Assembly (NCBI GenBank): GCA_964592335.1
Contig: CAZQEU010000051.1
Location: 1 to 12,462 of the forward strand
From: CAZKUB01 sp964592335
GTDB taxonomy: Archaea > Thermoplasmatota > E2 > DHVEG-1
Length of the DNA stretch: 12,462 nt
Direction of reading: 5' to 3'
Below are positions 5,584 through 12,462 of the stretch, one piece after another; positions within the stretch are counted from its first letter, which is position 1; every line of letters begins with the position of its first letter. A model generated the notes under the pieces. The model did not search any database, was not told where the DNA came from, and saw only the letters and a program-made list of their open reading frames with translations. The translations under genes were made by a program, and so were the position numbers.

Positions 5584-7907
5584 TGGTTGAAGGTCAAATA
5601 CCTATAGAGGAATATGATACAGGTAATACTAAACATAAATGGGATTTAGATAAAATTAAAAAAGCACACCACAAGGTTTTAGAATATAATTTTAAAAAAG
5701 GAAAAGTCGATAAAGGCTTTGCAAACAGAACCCTTTACATTAATCTAAGCACTGGTGAAATTAAAGAAAAAAAAGTTACAGATGAGATGAAAAAACTATT
5801 CACAGGTGGTCGTGGTTTTGGGATCAAACTTTTATGGGATTCTATAAAACCTACGACACGCTGGGATAGTATTGAAAACGAACTACTTATCACAACAGGT
5901 CCACTATGTGGTACTACTCAGTATGCAGGATCTGGTAAATCACTATGTCTTACTGTGTCCCCTTCTACAGATATAATATGTGATAGTAATGTCGGTGGTT
6001 TTTTTGGCCCATACCTTAAATTTGCAGGTTTTGATGCAATAGAAATACAGGGTAAAGCAAAACATGATGTAGTAATAATAGTAGACGGTGAACAAGGAAA
6101 AATAATAGTTGAAACAGCGCCACTTGAGGAGACAAACTCACATGTTTTAAGTGAACAATTAACCCATATGTATTCATCAGAAGATACTGATAAATCTCGT
6201 CAAAAAGTATCCGTTGTATCTGCAGGAGAGGCAGCAGAGAACAGCTATTGGGGATGCTTGAATTTTAGTTTTTATGATATACGTAGAAAAGTTTGCAGGA
6301 TGAAACAAGCAGGACGTGGTGGACTTGGATCAGTACTTCGTGATAAAAAAATCAAAGCAATTGTTGCAAAAGTTGATAACTTTGATGGCATGGCAAATAA
6401 TCCTGATGATGTTAAAAAAATCGTAAAAGTTGGAACAAAACTACATCGTGAGATTCGTGATCTTGACAAGGAACAATGTAATATGAGAGCTGTAGGAACC
6501 GTACATTTAGTTGAAATAATGAATGAATATGATCTTCTGCCATGTGAAAACTATAGATTTGGGAGTTTCCCAAAATCATCAAAGATTTTTTCACCAAAGT
6601 TTTATGAACATTTCACAAAAATCATCCCTGATGGTTGCTGGCATGGATGTACGATGGCATGTGCAAAAACAGTTGATGGTTTTGAAATTAAAACCGGACC
6701 ATATAAAGGCCAAAAAGCAACAGTCGACGGGCCTGAATATGAAACAGTTGGATGCGGTGCTAATATGAGCCTTTGGGATACAAAAGAAATACTTGAATTC
6801 AATTTTTATTGTGATACATATGGACTTGACACAATTTCAACAGGAACAGCCATTGCATATTATATGGAAATGTATGAATATGGTATTTTAAACAAAGAAC
6901 GCTGTGATGGTCTTGAGATGTGTTTTGGAAACTTTGATGCAGTAATGGATTTTATGCATAGAATGGCAAAAGGTGACAAAGGAGAATTTATAAAAGTTGC
7001 CGCACAAGGGATACGTCGTGTCAAAGACTGGATTAAAGAAAAAGGCTGGGGAGACCCATATATTATTGAAGAATGTGGAATGGAAAGCAAAGGTCTAGAA
7101 TACTCAGAATATGTTACAAAAGAAAGCCTTGCCATGCAAGGTGGATATGGCCTAACTTTAAAAGGACCTCAGCATGATGAGGCATGGCTTATATTTATGG
7201 ATATGGTAAACAACCAAATACCAACTTTTGAAGATAAAGCAGAAGCACTGCATTATTTCCCTATGTGGCGTACATGGTTCGGGCTAAATGGTCTTTGCAA
7301 ACTTCCATGGAATGATGTAGAACCTGCGGATAACGCTGAAACCGATGACCCTGCAAAAGTCCCAGGGCATGTACAAAACTATGTAGAATACCAGAACGGT
7401 GTAACAGGATGGAACATTGACAAAGAAGAACTCATACTTCAAAGTGAACGATGCTATAACTGGCAGCGTGCAATGAATGTATGGATGGGGAGAGGCCGAA
7501 GAAAAGATGATTGGATACCTTATCGTTCAATGGGACCTGTAACAGAGGTTGAATACATGAGCCGAAAGGATAGATACGACAAACAATTAGTAGAAAAAAT
7601 AGGTCTAAAAGAAAAAGACGTAGAAAAAATGGGCACAACTGAGAAAATTAAAACTCTTTATGACTGGAAACAAGACCAATATCAGAAACTCACAGATGCA
7701 GTATACTTTAGACGTGGTTGGACACCAAACGGAGTGCCAACACCACAAAAAATGAAACAGCTTGGGTTTGCTAATAAAAAAATGCTTAATATGCTGCAGG
7801 AAAAAATAGATGAAGATCAAAAGAAGGGACTTAATAAATGGGGTGGTAAATATACAAAAGGTGAAAAACCACCAAGTATAGATCCTAAATATTGGGAGAA
7901 ATGGTAA
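5583..7907 (+). CDS. Tungsten-type aldehyde ferredoxin oxidoreductase family enzyme
   Basis: A 774-residue AOR-family protein, about 150 longer than the classical ~610-residue enzymes; part of the excess is a basic leader of about 45 residues before the normal opening (RTLYINLSTGEI). Family marks in order are GGRGFG (75-80), TGPLCGT and CDSNVGGFFGPYLKFAGFD, AGRGGLGSVLRDKKIKAI, the first cluster cysteines C352/C356/C360, the pterin motif DTYGLD (411-416), and NGLCKLPW carrying the fourth ligand C572. The C-terminal YFRRGWTPNGVPTP matches the YdhV/BamB-like subfamily ending 'GW...G.PT'. The enzymes bind tungsten or molybdenum by two pterins with one [4Fe-4S] cluster and usually oxidise aldehydes to acids, though some members act on other substrates. 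Substrate here is unknown. It overlaps the ferredoxin gene and is followed after 6 bases by thiF. Confidence 0.92.
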   Translation: MVEGQIPIEEYDTGNTKHKWDLDKIKKAHHKVLEYNFKKGKVDKGFANRTLYINLSTGEIKEKKVTDEMKKLFTGGRGFGIKLLWDSIKPTTRWDSIENELLITTGPLCGTTQYAGSGKSLCLTVSPSTDIICDSNVGGFFGPYLKFAGFDAIEIQGKAKHDVVIIVDGEQGKIIVETAPLEETNSHVLSEQLTHMYSSEDTDKSRQKVSVVSAGEAAENSYWGCLNFSFYDIRRKVCRMKQAGRGGLGSVLRDKKIKAIVAKVDNFDGMANNPDDVKKIVKVGTKLHREIRDLDKEQCNMRAVGTVHLVEIMNEYDLLPCENYRFGSFPKSSKIFSPKFYEHFTKIIPDGCWHGCTMACAKTVDGFEIKTGPYKGQKATVDGPEYETVGCGANMSLWDTKEILEFNFYCDTYGLDTISTGTAIAYYMEMYEYGILNKERCDGLEMCFGNFDAVMDFMHRMAKGDKGEFIKVAAQGIRRVKDWIKEKGWGDPYIIEECGMESKGLEYSEYVTKESLAMQGGYGLTLKGPQHDEAWLIFMDMVNNQIPTFEDKAEALHYFPMWRTWFGLNGLCKLPWNDVEPADNAETDDPAKVPGHVQNYVEYQNGVTGWNIDKEELILQSERCYNWQRAMNVWMGRGRRKDDWIPYRSMGPVTEVEYMSRKDRYDKQLVEKIGLKEKDVEKMGTTEKIKTLYDWKQDQYQKLTDAVYFRRGWTPNGVPTPQKMKQLGFANKKMLNMLQEKIDEDQKKGLNKWGGKYTKGEKPPSIDPKYWEKW

Positions 7908-7913
7908 CTATTT

Positions 7914-8510
7914 ATGAATGTTGAAAAAGCAGAAAAAATAAGAATGAAACTGCAAAAATCAAGCGTTGGTATTGCAGGTGCCGGCGGTCTTGGTTCTAAT
8001 GTTGCAACTTCTCTTGCAAGAGCAGGGATAGGTCGTATTTTAATAGTGGATTATGACAAAGTAGAAGAGTCTAATTTAAACAGGCAGTATTTTTTTCGTG
8101 ATCAAATAGGTCAGAGGAAAGTTGATGCTTTAAAAGAAAACATTAAAAAAATTGATGAGGCTGTAAAGGTAGAAACTTTGAATTATAAATTAAGAGAAGG
8201 CTTTATGCATAAACCTTTCAGTGATGTTGATGTGATAGTCGAAGCATTAGATAAATCTTTGGAGAAAACCACTTTTATTGAAGATGTTATGAATAATCTA
8301 GCTGATAAACCATTGGTTGCATGCAGTGGTGTATCTGGATATGGAAATATCAATAGAATAAATACTAAAAAACTTGGAAAATTATTTATGGTTTATGATG
8401 AGAAAGCAAAAAATAGTGAAGAAGACATACTTATGGCTCCTCGTGTAATTCTTATGGCTAATTGGCAGGCAAATCTTGTTCTTGATATCCTTTTAGGTGA
8501 GGATAAATGA
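7914..8510 (+). CDS. thiF: Short ThiF-type adenylyltransferase (E1-like) for the adjacent ThiS
   Basis: A 198-residue E1-like enzyme of the short 'ThiF family 2' size, against about 250 for classical ThiF/MoeB. The nucleotide-binding strand GAGGLGS (22-28), VDYDKVEESNLNRQ (45-58, D46 and R57), K69 and ALDKS (111-115) correspond to the ATP site of the family. The C-terminal SGVSGYGNINRI and MAPRVILMANWQAN match family 2. The zinc-binding CxxC pairs of MoeB/ThiF are absent. C137 is the only cysteine near the region of the active-site cysteine, but is not in its usual motif. Members adenylate the C-terminal glycine of a ThiS/MoaD-like carrier so it can take sulfur. It overlaps thiS by four bases (ATGA). 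Sitting in an AOR operon, not a thi operon, it more likely serves the pterin cofactor than thiamine. Confidence 0.85.
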   Translation: MNVEKAEKIRMKLQKSSVGIAGAGGLGSNVATSLARAGIGRILIVDYDKVEESNLNRQYFFRDQIGQRKVDALKENIKKIDEAVKVETLNYKLREGFMHKPFSDVDVIVEALDKSLEKTTFIEDVMNNLADKPLVACSGVSGYGNINRINTKKLGKLFMVYDEKAKNSEEDILMAPRVILMANWQANLVLDILLGEDK

Positions 8511-8704
8511 TAGAGGTAAACGGCCGAACTGTTGGTTTTGTTGAAAATGAAACAGTAAAAGACCTTCTTAAAAGAATGAGATATACTTTTCCAAATGTTG
8601 TAGTGAAAATAAATGGCGAACTTGTCAAAAGATCTGATTTTGCAGAAACAATAGTTCCAGATAATTCTAAGATAGCAGCAATACATATGATTAGCGGTGG
8701 ATAA
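8507..8704 (+). CDS. thiS: ThiS/MoaD-like sulfur-carrier protein ending in GG
   Basis: A 65-residue beta-grasp protein: MIEVNGRTVGFVENETVKDLL opens the fold, VVVKINGELVKRSDF (31-45) is the central ThiS signature, and the chain ends HMISGG. The terminal diglycine is the site that ThiF-type enzymes adenylate and load with sulfur as a thiocarboxylate. Length and the 'V.VNGE.V.RS....' pattern fit ThiS better than MoaD (~80 residues). AGGTGA (8495-8500) precedes the ATG by six bases, and the four-base overlap with thiF gives coupled translation. It is the last gene of the AOR run and converges with the UbiA gene only six bases later. A role in sulfur insertion for the AOR tungstopterin is an inference from position; thiamine thiazole synthesis remains possible. 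Confidence 0.9.
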   Translation: MIEVNGRTVGFVENETVKDLLKRMRYTFPNVVVKINGELVKRSDFAETIVPDNSKIAAIHMISGG

Positions 8705-8710
8705 AAAAGT

Positions 8711-9625
8711 TTATGCAATAATAGTCCCAGATATTGTTATAATACTAAATCCTATTGCTAAAAAGAAATATGTAATATACATTAGAGACCATGAAGCGGT
8801 GTTTTCCAGATGTCTTTGTTTTTTACTGTCTTTTATCATCAAATAAAAGATATATATTGTAGGTATTGCAAGAAATGTTAGTATTAAAAATTGTGATCCA
8901 AGTAGTCCACTATCAATTAATATTGGTATAAATGCAAATGGGAAAAACATGAATGGAAAAACCATTATCGCTGATTGTTTTAAACCATATGTATTTACCA
9001 GTGTTTTTGTACCTGTTTTTTTATCTGCATCAGCATCAGTTATATCTTTTGTAATTGATCCGCCTATCAAAAAAATCATAGCTAGGAATCCTATGGTAAG
9101 AGGCAATGGCTCAAAAGAGTTACCAAATACACTCCAGCTTGCAAGTATTCCAAGTAGTCCACGTGGTATTCCTACCCATAGCTGGTTGATAAATAGTCTG
9201 TCCTTGCATCTTGGTGGAATTGAATATGTAACTGTAAAAAATGTTATAAGTAGTACAAATAAAAGAAACATAGAATTTATAAAAAAAGCAATGGAGATTG
9301 AAGACATGTATAGTATAATGGATATCAGTAGTGCTTCTTTTGATGATACTATTCCTTTTGGTATTGGTCTGTATGGTTTTGATATTTTATCTGTTTTTAA
9401 GTCTGTTACTTGATTTAGAGCATTTGATGCAGCGTTTAGAATTGCAAGAGATATACTGGCTGGGATGATTGTTGTTATAATTAGAAGGGCTAGATTTTCT
9501 GAGATGATATTGTATCTGTAACTTGCAAAAATTATACAGATTGAAACTAGTAGTGGTGCAAGCAGTGTAAAAGGTCTTATAAGTTTAAGATATGATTTTA
9601 TTTTCGTTGTTAATTTCTTGCCCAA
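8711..9625 (-). CDS. UbiA-superfamily prenyltransferase
   Basis: A 304-residue integral membrane enzyme with eight to nine hydrophobic segments. The first aspartate-rich motif is NQVTDLKTDK (N..xxDxxxD) followed by SKPYRPIPKG, and the second is DITDADADKKTGTKTL (DxxxDxxxD); both bind Mg2+ and the prenyl diphosphate. YSIPPRCKDRLFINQLWVG lies between them. The family attaches prenyl chains to acceptors such as geranylgeranylglyceryl phosphate, quinone precursors, heme or chlorophyll rings. The DGGGP synthase of archaeal lipid synthesis is one candidate, though not certain. The start is TTG at 9625-9623, chosen because GAGGAG (9636-9631) sits five bases ahead and no ATG lies upstream in frame. 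It is alone on this strand, facing the thiS stop, and may share a promoter region with thpR. Confidence 0.88.
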   Translation of the reverse strand: MGKKLTTKIKSYLKLIRPFTLLAPLLVSICIIFASYRYNIISENLALLIITTIIPASISLAILNAASNALNQVTDLKTDKISKPYRPIPKGIVSSKEALLISIILYMSSISIAFFINSMFLLFVLLITFFTVTYSIPPRCKDRLFINQLWVGIPRGLLGILASWSVFGNSFEPLPLTIGFLAMIFLIGGSITKDITDADADKKTGTKTLVNTYGLKQSAIMVFPFMFFPFAFIPILIDSGLLGSQFLILTFLAIPTIYIFYLMIKDSKKQRHLENTASWSLMYITYFFLAIGFSIITISGTIIA

Positions 9626-9630
9626 TATAA

Positions 9631-9636
9631 CTCCTC
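9631..9636 (-). promoter_or_regulatory. Ribosome binding site setting the TTG start of UbiA
   Basis: On the minus strand GAGGAG is separated by five bases (TTATA) from a TTG codon that opens the UbiA reading frame. This near-perfect Shine-Dalgarno site decides the start codon. Confidence 0.7.
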
Positions 9637-9661
9637 ACTTAGTTATACTTTCTAATTAATA

Positions 9662-9671
9662 GTTTATATAG
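9662..9671. promoter_or_regulatory. TATA box in the UbiA / thpR divergent region
   Basis: GTTTATATAG is a strong TATA match, nearly the same on both strands (CTATATAAAC). On the minus strand it would start transcription near 9640, a short leader containing the GAGGAG site of UbiA. On the plus strand the start would fall near 9693, giving thpR a leader of about 40 bases that includes GAGAGGA (9727-9733). It could therefore serve one or both genes; the minus direction fits best. Confidence 0.5.
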
Positions 9672-9735
9672 ATTTCTTTACAAATGTTATCAAAAATACA
9701 TTTAAGAAAAATAACATTATACACAAGAGAGGACA

Positions 9736-10296
9736 ATGGAGCAAATAAGATCATTCATCGCAATAGACATAAATGTTTCACAAAAAATAAAAGACCTGAT
9801 AACAGAGTTAAAACACACAGGAATAAATGCTAAGATAGTAGAAACAAAAAACATGCATTTAACACTAAAATTCCTAGGTGAAACTGATACCAATCTAATA
9901 GATAAGATAGAATCAACAATACGAGAATCTGTAAAAAACATAGATCCTTTTGAAATTAAACTAAAAAACGTAGGAGTTTTTCCAAATACAAACTACATCA
10001 AAGTATTCTGGATAGGAATGCAAGATTCAGAAAATCTTAAAAAAATAGCAGGAGAAATAGATGAAAAACTAAACAGAATAGGATTTAAAAAAGAAAAAAG
10101 AGAATTTTCAGCACATCTAACAATTGCAAGAGTGAGAAGTCCAAGAAACAAGGAAAAACTAATCCAGTTAATAAACAAGTACCAAGACACTGAGTTTCAA
10201 AAAATAAAAATTGAAAAAATAACTCTTAAAAAAAGTGTTATAACAAAAAAAGGCCCTATATACACAAACCTAGCTGAAGTAAAAATAGGAGAATAA
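9736..10296 (+). CDS. thpR: ThpR/LigT, RNA 2',3'-cyclic phosphodiesterase (2'-5' RNA ligase family)
   Basis: A 186-residue 2H phosphoesterase of normal family length. The opening RSFIAIDI is typical. The two catalytic motifs are HLTLKFLGE (about residues 40-48) and HLTIARVR (about 127-134), each the 'HxT/S' pair that holds the cyclic phosphate. The enzymes hydrolyse RNA 2',3'-cyclic phosphates to 2'-phosphates and in some cases join tRNA halves through a 2'-5' bond. The C-terminal KKSVITKKGPIYTNLAEVKI closes the fold. In many archaea this gene sits beside the CCA-adding enzyme, and here it is two genes upstream of it. A GGAG site inside its 3' end serves the next gene (gap 8 bases), so an operon is likely. 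Codon use is A-rich like the rest of this cluster. Confidence 0.92.
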   Translation: MEQIRSFIAIDINVSQKIKDLITELKHTGINAKIVETKNMHLTLKFLGETDTNLIDKIESTIRESVKNIDPFEIKLKNVGVFPNTNYIKVFWIGMQDSENLKKIAGEIDEKLNRIGFKKEKREFSAHLTIARVRSPRNKEKLIQLINKYQDTEFQKIKIEKITLKKSVITKKGPIYTNLAEVKIGE

Positions 10297-10304
10297 AGAA
10301 AAAA

Positions 10305-11084
10305 ATGTGGATAGTGCTAATGGTTCTACTAAACATACTTCTTTTTACATTCACAATATTTTTTATAACCGATAGGAAAAAAGTAAAAAATATACTTTTT
10401 AACCCTGAGTTTATAATAAAGAGAATAAACGAAAACCTGCTAATGCTATTTTTAATTTTTGCAGCAGTAGCACTACATCTTATAGAAGTAATATTCATTG
10501 ATCCATCTGTAACAAAATGGGTTGGACACGACTATGCAAACAATATACAAGCAATTGAAAACGGGTTTGTATACTGGTTTTCACAAAACTGGACACCAGG
10601 AATAATTCATTTCTTTGTATTAATCTATATTGTAATCTATCCATTCACCTTATGGTTTTCACCACTATATTTTACAATTGCAAACAAAAAAAAAGCACTG
10701 AAATCACTTGCATATGGTCTTTTGATAATATATCTTGTGGCACTTCCATTCTATCTGTTTATGCCAATTACAAACGTTTACACTTTTTATAACACAAACT
10801 CGGCACTAGAGACAGTAATTCCAAACATCGAGCAATTCTTTTACTCAACTACAACGACAAATAATTGTTTTCCTTCACTTCATACAGCAATGACAATACT
10901 TGTAGCATACTGTCTAAGCCTTACAGATAATGAAAAACTAAAAATATTTGGATATTTTGTAATGATAACAGTAATAATATCAGTAATCTATCTTTCTATA
11001 CACTGGCTCACAGACGTGCTTGCAGGAGCACTACTTGCTTTAGGGGCAATATTCATATTAAAGCGTTACATCAGGGATAAATGA
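10305..11084 (+). CDS. PAP2-superfamily membrane phosphatase/phosphotransferase
   Basis: A 259-residue membrane protein with about six hydrophobic segments. The conserved C2 motif is FPSLH (189-193) and C3 is SIHWLTDVLAG (231-241), giving H193, H233 and D237 as catalytic residues. The first motif, KxxxxxxRP, of ordinary PAP2 phosphatases is not visible. The chain thus resembles the PAP2_3 / inositol-phosphorylceramide-synthase-like branch, which transfers or removes phosphate headgroups on lipids or polyprenyl carriers. Active-site residues would face the outside or the membrane interface. It sits between thpR and cca with gaps of 8 and 3 bases, so all three are probably one transcript although the functions are unrelated. 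The substrate is not determined; undecaprenyl- or dolichyl-type phosphate is an alternative to phospholipid. Confidence 0.82.
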   Translation: MWIVLMVLLNILLFTFTIFFITDRKKVKNILFNPEFIIKRINENLLMLFLIFAAVALHLIEVIFIDPSVTKWVGHDYANNIQAIENGFVYWFSQNWTPGIIHFFVLIYIVIYPFTLWFSPLYFTIANKKKALKSLAYGLLIIYLVALPFYLFMPITNVYTFYNTNSALETVIPNIEQFFYSTTTTNNCFPSLHTAMTILVAYCLSLTDNEKLKIFGYFVMITVIISVIYLSIHWLTDVLAGALLALGAIFILKRYIRDK

Positions 11085-11087
11085 AAA

Positions 11088-12440
11088 ATGAATAAAATAG
11101 AAAAACAAGTTCTTCAAAAAATTACACCAACACAGCAGTACCGTAAAAAAATAAAAAAAGCTGTAGAAGAAATAAGAACTATACTAAACGATCAGATAAA
11201 AAAAAGAAAACTGCCTGCAAAAGTTGAGCTTGTAGGAAGCATTGCCAAAGATACATATCTTATGAACAACATGGATATTGATTTTTTTATCTGCTTTCCA
11301 ACAGACTATAAAAAAGAAGAAATTGCAAAACAAGCACTTTCTATTGGTAAAAGTTTTTTAAAAAATACAGAGGAATCATATGCCGAACATCCCTATTTAC
11401 GTGGATATTACAAAGAATTTTACACAGAAATAGTCCCATGCTACAAAATCGAGAATGCTGAACAAAAACTATCAGCAGTAGATAGAACTCCTCTTCACAC
11501 AAGATATGTAAAAGAAAACATAACAGAAAAACAAAAACAAGAAGTAAGACTTTTTAAACAATTTTTGAAAGGAATAAACTGCTATGGAGCAGAAGCGCAA
11601 ATACAAGGTTTCTCAGGTTATCTTTGTGAAATAATAATACTATATTATAAAACATTTGAAAACACAGTTAAAAAAGCAAGTAGCTGGAAAAAACAAACAA
11701 AACTATCACTTAAAAAACAAGATTTCCTTGATTTTGATACACCACTAGTATTTATCGATCCTGTTGATTCAAACAGAAATGTTGCAAGTGCACTTGTAGA
11801 AGAAAGATACAATTTATTTATAAAAGCCTGTGAAGAATATATTAAAAACCCGAAAGATACTTTCTTTTTTCCAAAACCTGTAAAACCATGGTCAATTGAA
11901 AAGATAAGAGAAAAAATCAAAGAGCAAGACTTTAGATATATCGGCATTAAATTTGATAAACCCGAGATAATAGATGAAAACCTGTATCCACAAATCAGAA
12001 AAACAGAAAAAAATGTTAGAGAAAACCTAGAAAGAAATGATTTTAAAATACGTGATACAAATTATTTTGTTGACAAAGAAAACATATACATCATAATTAA
12101 AACAGGAGAAGAACCACTAAGTAAAACAAAGATTCATACAGGACCACCAATAAAAAAAGAAAAAAACTCAGAAGAATTTCTTAAAAAATGGGAAGACAAT
12201 TCATTGGTTGTAAAACCACCTTATAAAAAAGATGATAGATGGTTTGTCAAGATAAAAAGAAAATATACAGATGCGAAAAAGTTTTTAGAAGAAGAACTAT
12301 ATAATCTTAGCCTGGGAAAACACATCGACAAAGTTGTAGATAAAAACTATACTGTTTTGACACAAGAGGATTTAGTATCTGAAAAACTAAAGATCTTTTG
12401 GACAGAGTATATTGATAAAAAAGAATCTTGGGAGCGATAA
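11088..12440 (+). CDS. cca: Archaeal class I CCA-adding tRNA nucleotidyltransferase
   Basis: A 450-residue enzyme, full length for the archaeal class. It adds or repairs the 3'-terminal CCA of tRNA using CTP and ATP without a nucleic-acid template. The nucleotidyltransferase motif is VGSIAKDTYLMNNMDIDFF (about 49-67), with the metal ligands D63 and D65. The third carboxylate falls in YTEIVPCYK at E114, where other family members I recall have aspartate. Conserved later stretches are AVDRTPLHTRYV (130-141), FKQFLKGINCYGAEAQIQGF (about 156-175) and FIDPVDSNRNVASAL. The helical and RNA-binding tail is complete to the TAA at 12438-12440. It starts three bases after the PAP2 stop, as the last gene of the thpR-PAP2-cca run; an AT-rich end follows with no clear terminator in view. 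Confidence 0.95.
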   Translation: MNKIEKQVLQKITPTQQYRKKIKKAVEEIRTILNDQIKKRKLPAKVELVGSIAKDTYLMNNMDIDFFICFPTDYKKEEIAKQALSIGKSFLKNTEESYAEHPYLRGYYKEFYTEIVPCYKIENAEQKLSAVDRTPLHTRYVKENITEKQKQEVRLFKQFLKGINCYGAEAQIQGFSGYLCEIIILYYKTFENTVKKASSWKKQTKLSLKKQDFLDFDTPLVFIDPVDSNRNVASALVEERYNLFIKACEEYIKNPKDTFFFPKPVKPWSIEKIREKIKEQDFRYIGIKFDKPEIIDENLYPQIRKTEKNVRENLERNDFKIRDTNYFVDKENIYIIIKTGEEPLSKTKIHTGPPIKKEKNSEEFLKKWEDNSLVVKPPYKKDDRWFVKIKRKYTDAKKFLEEELYNLSLGKHIDKVVDKNYTVLTQEDLVSEKLKIFWTEYIDKKESWER

Positions 12441-12462
12441 AAAATTATATCAATTATATTTT

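Noticed and set aside
6272..7820. Several minus-strand reading frames of 60-90 codons across the AOR gene
   Set aside because: They lie antisense within the well-supported AOR reading frame and show no start signals or domain features.
8949..9413. A 154-codon plus-strand frame inside the UbiA gene
   Set aside because: It lies wholly within the UbiA prenyltransferase, which has both aspartate-rich motifs; the plus frame lacks any recognisable domain or ribosome site.

Overview
The window reads as chromosomal DNA of a low-GC archaeon, probably euryarchaeal; a Thermoplasmatota-like or methanogen-related lineage is a guess. The archaeal assignment rests on an archaeal-type class I CCA-adding enzyme next to a ThpR 2'-5' RNA ligase-like gene, tungsten-type aldehyde ferredoxin oxidoreductase (AOR) genes, several TTTATATA-like boxes 25-30 nt ahead of start codons (leaderless transcripts), Shine-Dalgarno sites mainly on downstream operon genes, and an oligo-T rather than hairpin terminator. 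No rRNA, tRNA, CRISPR array or insertion sequence was found. The genes are tightly packed and no gene-free stretch exceeds about 110 bases.

Layout. Bases 1-629: a VapB/VapC-type toxin-antitoxin pair behind a perfect 14-bp palindrome. Bases 650-1241, minus strand: mobB (molybdopterin cofactor pathway) followed by a 49-codon gene with a good ribosome binding site. Bases 1296-2844: an EamA/DMT transporter, then a membrane-anchored exported protein that looks like the SUOX (sulfite-oxidase) molybdopterin-binding fold but has no catalytic cysteine. Bases 2894-3973: a stand-alone protein-kinase-fold phosphotransferase and a small acidic hypothetical protein.

The centre (4056-8704) is the most interesting part, a probable six-gene operon: a small exported SUOX-like protein with a CxxC, a roughly six-helix membrane protein with a CHLC motif, a ferredoxin with 15 cysteines, a large AOR-family enzyme, a short ThiF-type E1 enzyme and a ThiS-type sulfur carrier ending in GG. 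My reading is that the ferredoxin and AOR form a cytoplasmic tungsten or molybdenum redox enzyme. ThiF/ThiS would supply activated sulfur for its cofactor or for a related modification, and the two envelope proteins would tie the enzyme to something at or outside the membrane. The envelope link is inferred from gene order only.

The right end holds a convergent UbiA prenyltransferase with a TTG start (8711-9625, minus). A divergent cluster follows: thpR, a PAP2-superfamily membrane phosphatase/transferase, and cca (9736-12440). The thpR-cca pair fits RNA 3'-end metabolism; the PAP2 gene inserted between them, like UbiA, suggests membrane lipid or polyprenyl metabolism.
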